This document shows, in pieces, positions 14,499 to 27,640 of a stretch of DNA of 64,000 nt (its first letter is position 1; each line of letters starts with the position of its first letter). Below the pieces are notes generated by a model that was not told the DNA's origin, did not search any database, and saw only the letters and a program-made list of their open reading frames with translations. Origin of the DNA: Steromphala cineraria. Taxonomy: Eukaryota > Mollusca > Gastropoda > Trochida > Trochidae. Position numbers and translations under genes: made by a program. The stretch covers positions 31,840,815-31,904,814 of the forward strand of contig OU744730.1 in assembly GCA_916613615.1 (NCBI GenBank), in the 5' to 3' direction.

Positions 14499-17400
14499 CC
14501 TCACTCCAGTCGAGTTATATCTGATTATTATATACCGCTTTACAAAGATAATTATTGATTAAAGATAAAGGGACTTTTTGCTTGTATTGAATAATATGAT
14601 TTTTAAATAAAGGAAACAACAGTGATCAATAGCAAGATATTATTGTTAATAATTACAAGGGTTCCATGAACGAACTACAAAAAACGGCTTAGCTATATGT
14701 ATACATTACTTTACTTCGTGTTTACACTAAAATGGCCATGCAGGTTATGTTGATATGTCACACTGTATGCAGTATTTTACCATTGAATAACTTTTACATA
14801 AACCAAATTTTCAATGTATAACATACACCAAATACAACATCCAAAATACGTGATACGGTGCCTTAAACATTAAGTTAGAATAACCAAAACACGACCGCCC
14901 AATATTTTGTATCAAATGTAACGATTAGGATCGGTTTTTGACACAAATTGTAACAAGACAATTTGCCTCTGGTAATAAACTGACATCGTCACTCCGTCTT
15001 AGCGTACTCTGCTGTCTTCTCTCTCAATCAAATCAGCGATTATTGAATCTTTCCTCCCTGAAGCGCCAAACTCTGATAAAATGAAGTCACGCGAACTTAA
15101 AAGGTCACAGTAGAATTTGACAGCGCAGCTCATCAGATATTGAAATTATCTCGTTAAGTGTATGAAGCGCGTGTCACGGTACAAAACATTATTTGCCACG
15201 GTCAATTACTTGCTCATCGGGTCGCGAAATGACCCCTGCGCAGGAGCGTCATATTGAACCGGATTGCCTCAAGCACGTGACCTGGTCACAAAGCTAGACA
15301 CATCGGTAAGTTTCGTATCCAGTGCGAGCCATTTAACCGGCCAATAAAGTGAGTACGTATGATGGGTGCGTACGCATATCCACCCATGCGTACCAGGCGG
15401 TTCCGGTAAGTGGTTTTAAACAATACAAGGGGAGGACTCGTTATAAAGAGGGCCGAACCAACATGACACGCTTATAACGGTTGTGACTGGCATTGAAGGG
15501 TAAAGAGAGTAAATCTATGACAGTTATTGGTGCTGGCGACATCTTGATGTCACGATGTCATTAGGCTTCTTCATAAGGTTGTGATCTATAGACATTTTGC
15601 TTCTTTGTTTCTTGTTGTTTCCCTGTGCTCCGTCCGTTTTTATGATGGAGGAATTCTTAAAGGGACAGTTCTATCGGGGAATTATGGAAACTAAATTAGT
15701 AGGGGCATTTCAATTTATACATATAAGGTTAGCAGTACATGATTATAACATGAAACATGTTAGTGGGGATAACTTTTTTGTTGATTTATATTTGAAAATT
15801 TGGTAAAGGAAAGTGCACACTTAGCCAAAAACACAACAATGAAACGGGAAGTCATTCAGAGACCCTAAGTGTGAAAAGTCTTGCTCCAGCATAATTAGGC
15901 ATTGGTGTAAAGTCACAAATCATTGTAAATGTGTGTATATTCTTTAACAGAATGTAGATTACTTTCAATAAAACGTAAATTTAAATATTTTGCGTGAAGT
16001 ATTTCAAAAGTAACAAGTTGACAGACCGGAGATGGATAGAACAGTGTCTTTAAGTAACATAAATAGATTGTTTTGTATCAGTGCTGGGATCGAAGAAGTG
16101 AAACAGATTTAACAAGAAGAAAATACAACCTCGACTATCCAAGTACATATCTGCATGACATTTTGACACCTGAATTAATGCATATAATATGCACAAAATA
16201 ACTTAAATTTCAAGTTGATAAATCGTTTAAAGAAATAAGCAATGCGGGGCTGGAGCAGTGAATATATTTTGGCTAGTCTGTAACTTAAGCTTAACTTTTT
16301 AGTTTGCAATAAATGTTTATAGTGACTGAATTCTACACACGCTTGTCCTTTTATGACGACGTTAAATTATAAATGATCTATACTTTAATGTTTTTGAAAC
16401 GTTATGTTCTTTGACATTCAAATATTGTACAAATAGAGCAGGAAGTTTTTGGGATAACAGCTTCTTTGTTGTTCAGGGTATATACTTATTCCTTCATCAC
16501 CTTACGTGCACCTGGTGAAGGAGAAAGCATAATCGCCAATTAAGAAGATGAATATAAGGATCACAACTTCTTTATTCGTGGTATGCGTTTCCTGTGTAGT
16601 TTTCAAGCAGAGGGAATAAGTAGTAAGGTATGAACATAATATAAATACATGGAAATCCTGTAATATACATCGCTGGCCTCGATTGATTAAATGTAACACT
16701 CCATGCTTTGTACATCCCATTTATCTCTGTTAAATTACATTTACTCTTATCATTAAGTTTTTTTAAGTGTGTTGTGTCCATGTACTTATATATCTTCATA
16801 TACATTATTACTCATTACCTCTGCTTGAGAACGACAGAAGAACATGTGTCGAAACGTCGCATTCCATTGAAGATGCCTCTGTAGGAAGTTGCTTTAAATA
16901 CGTCGTTATTTTCACAAGAAAGAAGATGTTATCCAGAAAGGTTTTGCCTTTTTTACCGTATGCCACACCACAGAATATCATCATCATTTTCTTAGTGTTT
17001 AACAAGGGTAATATAATTCAAATAACGTTTCACTACTTTTGGATTTTTGAAAATAAAATCGTGGTATTTTGGTGCACAAAACCATGTTTGGTTAATATGA
17101 ATTTTAATTAAATAAGATTTCATCAATCTGTTAGTTCCTTATAAGACACGATAAAAGATGCTTTGATGTGCTAATGTGTAACAATGTTGTTGTTTTTTAA
17201 ACTTTGAAACAAAAAGTAAACCACCAAGTTGAGCTCACCTAAGAGCTATACTTATGTTTTACTATTGTCGTGATTTATTCTAATATCAACATGGCACTCT
17301 TTAATTTCTTTATGGCACTACTTATTAACATTAGTAATTGGCTAAGAATGGTTGCCGGTAATTGAAGTAAATCAGGGGCGTCGCGAAAAAATAATAAATT

Positions 17401-18020
17401 TGATGAGGATATCAAATATATAAAATAAACCACATGATAAATTCAACTGCAATTGCAATGCAATCTTGAAGCTAATCAAAACCCGCAATGAAGCAGTAAA
17501 ACGCTTGAGGTAAATATGAATGAAGATTTAGCGATGTCAAACGAGGTTTTCAAATGTTCTTTCTAAGGTGTTATTTCCGACATGGACAAGATATCTTGAT
17601 ATTAAATATTGTCCGGTCATACTCTTATACCCATTACAATAAGTCCGGACTATGTTCAGACAGTATGTGAGGACCGGCTGTCCTACAGTCAGTCGTCACG
17701 TTGCATATTTCCGCAGCTGCAACTTCAGATGCAAATAACCCTTGTGAAATGATATGTACCGACGTTGACTTCAGCCAGGGTAAATGAGTAATGAAGATCG
17801 ACATTGAGAAAAAGAATGCACTCAAGAATCTGATTGTGTGAACGGCAGGGGGGAATGTTAAAGGGAAACAATTTGAACGAGGTATATTGTTATTTGTCTC
17901 GCAAAACTTATACAGACTTACATATATGTTACCGTCATTAAGGGGAATCTGTCAATGACGTTACTGCCTAGGCAATTGCGTGGTGACTAGGCAATATTGA
18001 TACCTTATTAGTTTGTTAGT

Positions 18021-18021
<1 letters not shown>

Positions 18022-18067
<46 letters not shown>

Positions 18068-18093
18068 TATACATATACAGCATATACAGCATA
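18022..18093. repeat. (CATATA)n microsatellite
   Basis: About nine near-perfect CATATA hexamers followed by TACAGCATATACAGCATA variants. Confidence 0.9.
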
Positions 18094-19980
18094 TACTTCC
18101 AATATCACTGATGACAACTACGATTTATCTCCCGATTCCATTTTTTTAAATCATTACCTCGATCCTTACTTTCACGATTTCCTGCTTGCGAAGGATCAAA
18201 AGGTTGGACGTTTGCAAGAACCTAGCTTGGAATCCCAACAGAGCCATTCAATCCTTTTTAGAGAAACATGCTGTTGAAATGCGACAAGTTTATACAGTTC
18301 ATATTTCGGAACAGTGCTGCACAAGTACAAGTTCAAGCTGCAGGTTTTATCCCAGTACATCGTTACAATGATTTTACCGGTTTTCAACCGCGATTGTAAT
18401 AATTTTCATCGTATATGTAGTTAGGAAAACCGCATTAAAGAGCATTCGGATGCCAGAACAATCCCAGAAAAAAAGTTACTGTTATCAAGCGCGTATTTGT
18501 ATGGTTATGTGAAAACAGTAATATTAATCTTTTTATATTGTTGTAATATTCGCGTATACAATAACAAACGGCACTCTTAAAAAATTGCATATTCGCAAAA
18601 CATAATTTATAATTTAAGTTATTAACGTCTAAAGCTGCCTTTAGAATTTTTGATAATTTCTTTACACATATGTCCCCGTTGAACTAGTAATTTGGTTGAG
18701 ATGTAAAGGGTATTGAATTGAAGAGCATTATCAATTTTGTTTAACATATTTTAAATAAAAAATGATAGGTAATTTTGGACCTGTCATCTTCATCAACTCA
18801 ATATATATTGAGTGCCACGCAGAAAATCGGTCATTACAACATAATGTTTAAAGCCTATATAATTAAATAGCAGTTTTTTTCATGACCCTTTTATAGGAAC
18901 ACCAAAAAAAATTTATTTCCAATATAATTCCCAAGCAAGATCTTCGAACAAATATAGTGAATCTCTCTTGATCAAATTAACCACGCCCATTTTGGGCGGG
19001 GTCAAGTCTGACTCCACCTCTCGGCACTCTTTCACCCATCTCGGTTTCGTCGAAAACCTGGATCGATACTGAAGTGGATTGCGATTAGAGGGAGGTAACT
19101 CTTTTCAAACGCGCAGTAGATGATGCTTTGAAGTTTTTGCTCTTTTTACTCTTATCTATATGGTTAACAAAAGACTAGATAAATGAGATAAGTAGTCAAT
19201 AAAGAGGAAAATAGTACAATATTTTAAAATACATATACAGCTCTGTTGATCAATACAAAGAAACAATAAAATAAAAGGTAAGAAAAAGGTTACAACAAAA
19301 GCAAACATGATTCAAAAGATTATCTTTTTTAAAAAGTCTCAAAATTTAAATCAATATTAAACATTTGAATTGAATACGCTTATGAACACGTATTATTAGT
19401 CACCTGCATCTTATTCTGTTTCTTTGCTGCAAGTCCAAAATCACAAAAACGTATTTCAACTTGAATGTATGTGATTGAGGTTGAAGCAATATGAATATTA
19501 ATATGCATGATTGTAAGAGAAGTTGATAATAAAGTCGAGTTAATCAAATGTGACAGTTGTATGTTTGAATGTAAACAAAGAGATCTCGTGAAAATGAAAT
19601 AGATGTTTCCAAAGAAAGACAATGTTTTTAATCAAAGTGACGGTTCTTTAACGCACCTGTCATGTTTTGTTTAGCTATGCGAAATCATTTTTTATCTCAA
19701 ATGATTAAAAGGTTTTCACAATTAGATCAAAACATGCAATCCCTTTGCCATATCATTATTACTTTTATGAGATAATATCCTTATCCTAATAAGAAATGTC
19801 AATAACTCACAACTTCAATAACTTTTAGAATTTGGTTCAACATCTTAAAAGTTGTTTTTCATTTTCATAATATTCCAAATATTTCAAATTGCAAATGCTT
19901 AAATCATTGTGGTCCCTTTGTGATGTCATCTCCTTAGAATTATTCACATGAAATAAAGAAAGCCATGATTTAAAACAAAA

Positions 19981-20078
19981 ACCAATAATTAGTCATTTTG
20001 ACCTTACGCATCAACCAATAATTAGCAATTATGACCTCAAACAGTTCCACATAATTAGTAGTTTTGACCTCTGAGGCG
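19981..20078 (+). promoter_or_regulatory. Three-fold 33-bp repeat of TAATTAG + TGACCT
   Basis: TAATTAG occurs at 19986, 20019 and 20052, exactly 33 bp apart. Each is followed about ten bases later by a TGACCT (nuclear-receptor half-site; the unit ends TTTTGACCT, TTATGACCT, TTTTGACCT). Homeodomain and receptor half-sites in fixed phase suggest a short enhancer-like array. Confidence 0.45.
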
Positions 20079-20779
20079 TTTCTGAGAGGCTAAGCACATT
20101 AGCTCTTCTAAGAGGAATATGTCTTCAGGGCTACCAAAGACGGTTCCATGGACAACTTTTGGCACCAATGGTTCACACCATTGGAAGAGAAGGGAGTAAA
20201 TTTGCTCTGTAATTAAAGCGGCTGTCTATTACACCAGCTCATGAAATTAACAAGGCATGAACGGGTGAAATGCGACGTAGGAACTCGGTGTCAATTTCCT
20301 GTCCAAATGCGATTTCAAAATCATCGCTTTCTTTGGAACGTTCTAAAATGAGAGATGGGAGTTGACTTGACGTATCAATAAAACACGCGCCGTATTCTTT
20401 GCACGTGAAGGAATCGTAATTAGCATACCGAGATTTTTATTTAGACGATGATCGATGAGTGATCACGAGCCGCAACCTGAATTATGTACACACAAGACAA
20501 GAAAAAACGCGGTCTGAAATTAAGGAAGGCGTATCAGCCAAGGGAGATAACTTGTTCCGGCTTGCGGCAAAAAAATATAGGAAACGTCGATTGAAGTTAC
20601 TCTTTTGTTACAAGGAAAATTTCCTCGGCCGATGGAGTATGCTCGCAGTCACAAATCACTGCCGACTGTTAATATCCCGCTCGATCAATAACGAGAGAGA
20701 TGTCATCCAATATTGCTTCAGTTCGACTTCCTTTTTAGTCAATGGGATCTTAAAAGGACGGAAAAAGTCCTAATGCTTT

Positions 20780-21013
20780 TCCTTCTCACCGGAAACTAGC
20801 CCATAACGACCGGAAGCTTGTCTGTGAGTGCGGAGCTGCGCTATGGCGGCCGTTGAGTATCGACTGCCAACACGTAACGCGGCCGGGCGCTCCTTAATGC
20901 ATCTTCTCGAGTCCGCTATTGGAACTTCCGGTCGGGAAAGAGATCGTTATCGGGCTCCGGTACCTGATCAGGTGGACATGAAAAGAGCCGCCATTGACAA
21001 CGGGTGACTTAAT
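20780..21013. promoter_or_regulatory. CpG-rich island with three ETS sites and facing ATGGCGGC motifs
   Basis: CCGGAAAC (20789), ACCGGAAGC (20809) and ACTTCCGGT (20924-20932) are ETS-type sites. CTATGGCGGCCG (20841) and, on the other strand, CAATGGCGGCTC (near 21000) are YY1-like. A 56-codon plus-strand frame starts at 20843. Promoter-like, but no downstream gene is recognised. Confidence 0.35.
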
Positions 21014-22122
21014 GTTAGCGGAATCATTTACATTATAAAACGTCAGGGGGAAATGGAACTCAACTGAAAGCTCGAGGCTCGTATTAAGTGCTACCTGTGT
21101 ACATTAAAGCCTAAATCAAAGATAAACAGCATCTACTTTATGACAAATGGGCTGGAGGTGTCGCACCTTCATACTGTATTGATTCTTTGATTCTCGGCTC
21201 CTTGTCTTTCAAGTTCAACCAGAATCAACTTGGAAGGATACTTTTGTTGATTATATTTTCCCACAATTTGTTTTCGATTAGTTGAAGAAATAATAATAAT
21301 GTTCATTTATGATAATGTTTTTATTGGTATGATTTATATATGCTTCAAACATTGCCGGTGACCCTCAGATATATATATGGTTTGTTTTATTAATTTTTCG
21401 GTTTTCGATGTTGGAATTTATGGTTATCTAAAATAAAAATTCTAGTAACATGTTTCGAAAAAATATAGTAAAACTAGTATTTATGTGTAGTTTAGGAAAA
21501 TACTTACATTAGTCTCTCTTTATCATTAACTTTGTTCTTTTTCATGACTCAGTCTGTATAAAACGGGAGCGCTAAATGCAGTTCAGTCAGGTTCTATAGG
21601 ATCTATAATTACACAAAACCAGAAGACCAAGAATACAAATAAGAAAACAAGTTCATTAATTTTACTTATTTCAGATTAGAATTCTTGTTTACAATGTTTA
21701 ATGTGACCTTTCATTTCATCATCAGTATAACTTGATTTTTTTGTCCTGCTGTCTAGGTTTAATTCACAAATGGTTAAATGATAATTTTCTCATACATGTA
21801 CATGCAACTCACATAAAGGGAATATGACAAGTGAACACGTTGATATCAACAACTCTCAACACAGGTTACTTAATTCGTGTCCTGTTACATTTTGAGTATT
21901 TCTTGTGCCAGAAATATTAGACCCTAACAACGTACTTACGCTATACAATGCTGCAACGCTTCAAATAACCCATCCCCCCATTTTAATGATTTTGATTCAT
22001 GTTGCGCTTCATTCCACACAACAAAGAGTATGTTAATAATGTAACACACACTATTACCTTGAGTAAAAAACATCTCTCTGTTTTCATTCAAAACTTCCTA
22101 TAAATTAACATTGATTTCAGCT

Positions 22123-22245
22123 CCAAACCAGGTACCCATCTGTACCGCTGGGTTAACTAAGGAGGAAGACGCCTTTTAAATCTCAGCAGCAAAGCGGGTC
22201 ACCAATCCATCCGCCGAGCCGAGCCAGTTGTTGCTGAACTCCACT
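22123..22245 (+). repeat. Decayed dispersed repeat, copy A
   Basis: Starts AACCAGGTACCCATCTGTACC, continues CTGGGTTAACTAAGGAGG and ends GCCGAGCCAGTTGTTGCTGAACTCCAC. It shares order and wording with 33528-33705. The GGTACCCAT...CTGGGT...AAG pattern recalls a repeat widespread in invertebrate genomes. Confidence 0.4.
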
Positions 22246-22321
22246 GATAAAGATTCAATTCAACTATGCGCAGGACCATATGTTTACTCGTATCCCTAAG
22301 GACGACTCTTTCATGCGCATG

Positions 22322-22744
22322 CACTGTGCGTAACCGTACACCGGAACTAGCGATGTGAACGTTGGAATGTATCTAGCGAGGAAGTTCGGTTTAGTTTTGA
22401 TCTAAACTCTCAAATAATCAACATCACATTGGTTTTTAAGCACATATACGCAGTAAAATGTATGTTATTATCGTTCCGTACATCAAGGGAAATAACCAGG
22501 GAATGATAAATCATGCAGATTAACACGTTGTTGTTGTTGTTAGAACATATTTGGAATATCTAAAAATGAAAATGATATTGCATTCAATAGTTATGTTTCC
22601 AAAAGCTAATAACATGCTACTCACATTAAGACTATAGCAAAACAGGGACAAATCGCTGTCTATGTGATCCCGTTTGCGATCACGCTCCTCGCTAGAAACC
22701 TTTCTCAGTCGTACACCTCGCTAGTTCCGGTGTATACACAGTGT
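22322..22744. mobile_element. Element with ~60-bp inverted arms
   Basis: The arm at 22322-22383 contains TACACCGGAACTAGCGATGTG followed by TCTAGCGAGGA. The reverse complement of 22686-22744 contains TACACCGGAACTAGCGAGGTG followed by TCTAGCGAGGA at matching spacing. About 300 bp of AT-rich sequence lies between the arms. This looks like a fold-back or long-TIR non-autonomous transposon. No target duplication is clear. Confidence 0.5.
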
Positions 22745-23404
22745 ACATGTATCTCATACAATTCAGAACGATTAATAGACGAAAAGAACGATATCCTTTG
22801 AAAAACAAAAAGCTAGGCGAAGAAAATGTGTCCTTCAAGAGGAAGGGAACATATTTTAGGTTCTCAGTCGATAACAAAGTTTTCAGAAAGTTAGGTATTT
22901 TTGAAAGTATCTTTTTATAACATTTATCCATTCATATTCAGTTAAAGAGCCACTCCTTGAGTTATTCGTGGTCACACATTCCAAACTTTACCAATTTGTC
23001 ATCTGATCGAGAAGTATTGCGGGAAAGTATTACTTCAAAGCTTATCGACGATGTACTGTGAACAGAGGAAGGTATGAAGTCGCGACTATGATTGAAAACC
23101 GGACAATGACTGGCATCAATCAGACAAAGGAAGAGAAAGAAGAAAAGAAGAAGAAAAATGATTTTATTTCAGTGTCACGAGCTGTACATACAAGAAGTAA
23201 AATCAAATTAGATAATCAATTAAAAACAGCTTCCGACCAGATGGCCTACGGGACACTAGTTTCCTAAAATATACACATTAAATTTTAAAATGATAACATC
23301 ATTGTTACCTTTCATAAAACCAACATATACATGCTTACTTACATACGTACATACAAACATTTATACATATTCGGTTACAAACATTCACATGATACAAACA
23401 TATT

Positions 23405-23500
23405 GAGGTATTGAGTGAGTGAGTTATTGTTTTACTCCGCTTGGGCAGTATTTCAGCCATAAGCGGCGTGCAGACAAACGTAATTTCTGAACTTATTAAA
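23405..23500 (+). repeat. Fragment of GAGTGAGTGAGTT dispersed repeat
   Basis: TTGAGTGAGTGAGTTATTGTTTTAC, CCGCTTGGGCAGTATTTCAGCC and AAGCGGCGTG resemble the start of a highly repeated molluscan sequence (GAGTGAGTTTAGTTTTACGCC type). Only about 95 bp is recognisable. Confidence 0.35.
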
Positions 23501-25053
23501 GCAGTCAGAATGACAGTTGAGTTGAGTAGTTTGATGTTTGATAGGTTATATATCTACAGTGCGTGGCCATAATTTAGTACTAAAAATCATAACATTCTTG
23601 CGATGACTATCATCATTTTTAATCTCGTTTTGGTAAGTTTACATCGTAAAAAGATGAAACCAATTGCAAGTGAAAATATTAATCACCGATTCCTCTTCCC
23701 ACTCAGGGCATTCCAGTGGCTATTTTTAAGCTTACGGTAGGCGTCATGCGCCATGGCAGTAACATTTTGTTATCAATAGCAAATGCTGAAACACAAGGAA
23801 TTTGTGGTGAATATAGGTAGTAAAAATTCTTGCCAAAATATGAAAAATATATGCCAATTTCCAGCAATGTGTTCGTCATTTTTTTTCGATTTCGAGTCTT
23901 GGTTAGGTCGAAAATAATAAAAATCGCAAAGGATGAAAATGACGGACACGCAAGCGTTTATTTTATAGAACAATAAAACCAGCGCTACGGATAAAATCAA
24001 TGACTGATTTCAATAATTATTATAATATGTATTTAAACCATAAAAAAACCTCTATCGAAATATTCCCTCAAATTGTAAATATATTTTGAGTAGTTAAAAC
24101 AATCCCATGGTGAAACAACAATATAACGCTTTCTGTTAATTTCATATTTCATAAAACGTGTCCGGAAATTGAGAAAACAATGCCCTTTTTTATATATCAC
24201 ATTATCAATCATTCATTGAGAGTCGTTGAATATCATTGATATTCTCTATTGGATTAAATACTTGAGGATGGATAAAAGTTTGATTACTTCTTTGCACCCA
24301 CCATCCCAATCCTCGACATTAAAGCTCATGAACAAAACCTTTGTTATATTTCATTGACATTGGCACATCTATTAATATTGCGACTCGAAAGCATGCCGAT
24401 ATGACAGCGACACAATATCAGATATAATTCGACGCAAAATGAAGTGTTAATCCTACGTATCTGCCGCTCCGAAAAACCAATCAAAAGCAACTCAGTTTCC
24501 GCTTTATAATGAGAGGCTTATGCGCATGACAGTTGACCTGCGCGGTAACAAAGGGCAAGGCTCACCTGTAAATCTGACGCTTATATACAAAAGCCTCAAG
24601 TTATTAAATGATTATGGCACATTGGTTGGCGGTGTTTGTTTTAAGGTGTGAGAAAAGGCTGAAGCCCGTTTTGCACGAGCTTTCCGTGAAGGGCGAGGCT
24701 CATATTGCACGAGCTGACCTCCCTGCACGTGCAAATCATGCACGGGCGACACACGCATGTCAGGGCGGGGCAAACAAGGTCACGTGGACCTTGGAAACAT
24801 ACGTAAACCTGCAACTCAACGCCTTGACTGACGTTACGCTCCAAATTGATTCTGCGTTTATCAAGATAAAACTTGGCATACAAACATTGTTCTCTCGGCA
24901 TACAAACATTATTCCCGCGGCATAAAAACACTTTCACCATGCCAAACGAAGCTTTTACCTTAACGTATCTAAAGTTATGATTAAACGATAGGTCGTGTGT
25001 TGCGTTAATTTGCGCGGTATTATGATAAGGGATATATTTGTTATCAAATGATG

Positions 25054-25414
25054 AAAAGGGACAGTAGCACGTTTTTTGACAATTTTATATTTTAAGTTTT
25101 TCACTGATTATTGTACGCTAATGCTAAAGTTTTAGTTTGGTAGAATCAAAAATCTCATTTCACAAACCAATCATCCATTGCCAGAGAGCAAATTATACAG
25201 ATTTACAGATTCACATAAAGTCAATTGGCTGCCATTTTTTTTGTGAACACCCTTAATTAAGTTTTTTGATAGGATCGCATTGCTGAACTTTACATTAAAT
25301 ATTTGATATATTACTGCTTCATTTAGTTTAAATACATTGTCTTTGAAACCAGTTATTTTCATTTTCTTGACATCACCTTATATTCCTCCTAAAAATGTGC
25401 TATTGCCCCTTTAA
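25054..25414 (+). mobile_element. TTAAAGGGRCAG-TIR MITE copy 3
   Basis: Starts AAAAGGGACAGTAGCACG and ends GTGCTATTGCCCCTTTAA. Internal TTGGCTGCCATTTTT and GTGAACACCCTTAATT blocks are present. Full length (about 360 bp). Plus denotes the orientation with GGCGGCCATTTTT on the plus strand. Confidence 0.85.
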
Positions 25415-27561
25415 AGATTTCAGAATTTTAATAAACAATTTTAACAAAATACGAAGACAAACTTATCCGTATTGATAGATACATGTTTGTATATATAAAT
25501 GTACAAAGATGCCCGATGATTATTCGGGATAACCAGCTTTGAACGAAGCCGCAACCTAATTTTACCACATTGAACCGACATGTTAGAAAGAAGAAAGAAA
25601 TATTGAAACTCTTAACATAAATAATCATTAATGGCGAATGTATGAAGAGGGGCATTCTCTCCCACAGAGGCAGATCAAGTCATGAAAAGTCAATCAAGCC
25701 TCTGTTCCAATTATCCGAGTTCGTGGGCTAGAATGGGAGATGCCTGATTGGAGGCAATCAAAGTTAGTTGTGCAATCAGCGACGCTGTTCTTAAATCATC
25801 ATTTTTGCTACTGAATTATGGCAAAGGCATTGTGATATGAACTACCCTTTCCATGCAAAGAAATTGTCATTTGCTAAACAAATTCAAATGGATTGTGGTG
25901 CAAATTATTTTTGCCAGGGGAAACTAAGAACTGAGGCTCGATCAACATTGCATGTCTTGATCTTCCTCTGTGGAGAGAGAATGTTTTTAAGAAAGATTAA
26001 GCAATTGACGTTGTTTCTTAGACATGAAGTTGTTTTCTCTTAAAAAACCTTCCGTTATTTCAAATAATGAAGTAAATTGATTATAACTTTCATATTCGAT
26101 TCAAAACCATGGCATTGTCTAAATGTGCCTGTCATTTGCTAAAGAAAAACATTATGGGGAGAAAATGGTAAAAGGTGGGGTCGTGAAAATAATCAACGAA
26201 ACCCTCAGTTAATGCATCTTTTAAACTGGCACTGCATTTAAATATATATTGCATTTGAACACGATGGGTACTAATCCGCACGCAGAAGATTTGTAGCATT
26301 TATTTTATACATCGTCATGTGACTCATCTCTTACAGTGATACATTATTTTTGTGATAGTTAAGAATTTGTTCAATGAAATTTGTGTTGCAGTCATTTGAT
26401 TCTGTCGTTTGTTTGTTTGATCATTTACCCTAGATTAAAACCAAATCCCTTGTCATACATGTATCTGACTTTCACATGGCCTTTGAATCTTTTTATAACG
26501 TTCAATGATATAATTTGCAAAACATCTGATTTTTTAATAACCCGTTTAGTTTATGTTTATTTGTCTCAAAATGTAAAGATACAGATACAATATTAAATGA
26601 TATTAATTAAGGTTTCAAATTCATTGTTTGTTTGACAAAAATACATTTGAAACAGAAAACATCAGACTATTTCTGTCATTTTAGGATTAACTCATATGTT
26701 TGCAATTGAATTTGACTTCTATGAAATCTTTCTAGTTGACTTTCGATGATCCATTGAGTTTAGAAACCGAATTTGCTCAAACAGAAAACAGTTATATATG
26801 CCAAAAGAAAAATGCATCGTTTAGACATGATTTATGTGGTTTTTGTTGAAATTCTCTTGAGAGTGTTTATCGTATATTTTGAGATGGTTGTGTTACCATA
26901 AAATCCTTAATGAACCTTAACTCTGGATTACTAATTACTAACAACCAAAAAAAGGATTTCGAAAGACTTGATTTGGTTTCTTATGTGTTTTATTGAACCG
27001 AACCCTTCTCCTTCTAAAATGAAATACATTAAACATATAAAAAAATCAATTCCAAAACTCATAAGTTACCAAAACATGCTACAGGAAATAACTTTAGTCG
27101 AAAAATACATTTTCCAAAGAAACATTAAATGATTGAATTATACAACATATGGAAATTAAGTATTACAGCGTTCAATAATTAATATATTGCTGTTAATGCA
27201 CAACTTTTTCAGTCAACATTATCAAATGTAGATTTTAAAATGTTTCATGTCTGACATATTTTATGTAACCCTTTGTCAATTATAAAAAAAACAAGAGTTT
27301 TAATCAACATCTATTTTGACAACAATAAAATATATACAGAAAATAATTTGTTAAGGGAGCAGATATTTGATTCTGGAGAGTGAATTGAAATGCCGTTATG
27401 TATTTGCTCACATGTGTAAAGATACAAGATTAAATCATTCCAAACCTTTTAAACTCACATGTTTATTGACCAAAGAACAATTTAAAAAACTCTTTGCAAA
27501 TTTCCAATTGACTCCTTCACATATATACTCGTTGAGACGCGACTATAAGAGAAAGCTCTGA

Positions 27562-27640
27562 TTTATTGTTGGAGTGCGACAGGGCGAGTGTCTAGCTCGT
27601 TATCTATTCCGTGTTGATTTAGATGGCTTGTACCAAACCA
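27562..27640 (+). pseudogene. LINE reverse-transcriptase fragment
   Basis: The frame reading FIVGVRQGECLARYLFRVDL matches the non-LTR reverse transcriptase block with consensus GVRQGxxLSPxLFxxxxNDL. The open frame continues to 27861, but it no longer resembles polymerase, and no YADD catalytic block is found nearby. A short relic of an RTE/CR1-type element, not a gene. Confidence 0.45.

Larger units (their letters stand above)
9081..19980. other. 3' flank, no gene seen
   Basis: AT-rich, with isolated CpG patches near 10.95-11.1 and 15.0-15.5 kb (the latter with the perfect GTGACC-T-GGTCAC palindrome near 15279). Open frames up to 114 codons (16767-17111) show no protein-like composition. Confidence 0.55.

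Noticed and set aside
16767..17111. 114-codon open frame, the second longest in the window
   Set aside because: No domain, biased to AT-driven residues, no splice or promoter context; overlaps other chance frames on both strands.
19981..20078. Three repeats at constant 33-bp spacing as a CRISPR-like array
   Set aside because: Only short motifs are repeated, spacers are not distinct units, and the DNA is clearly animal.
20459..20773. 104-codon open frame
   Set aside because: Basic, no recognisable motif; adjacent to a CpG island but not in phase with any exon signal.
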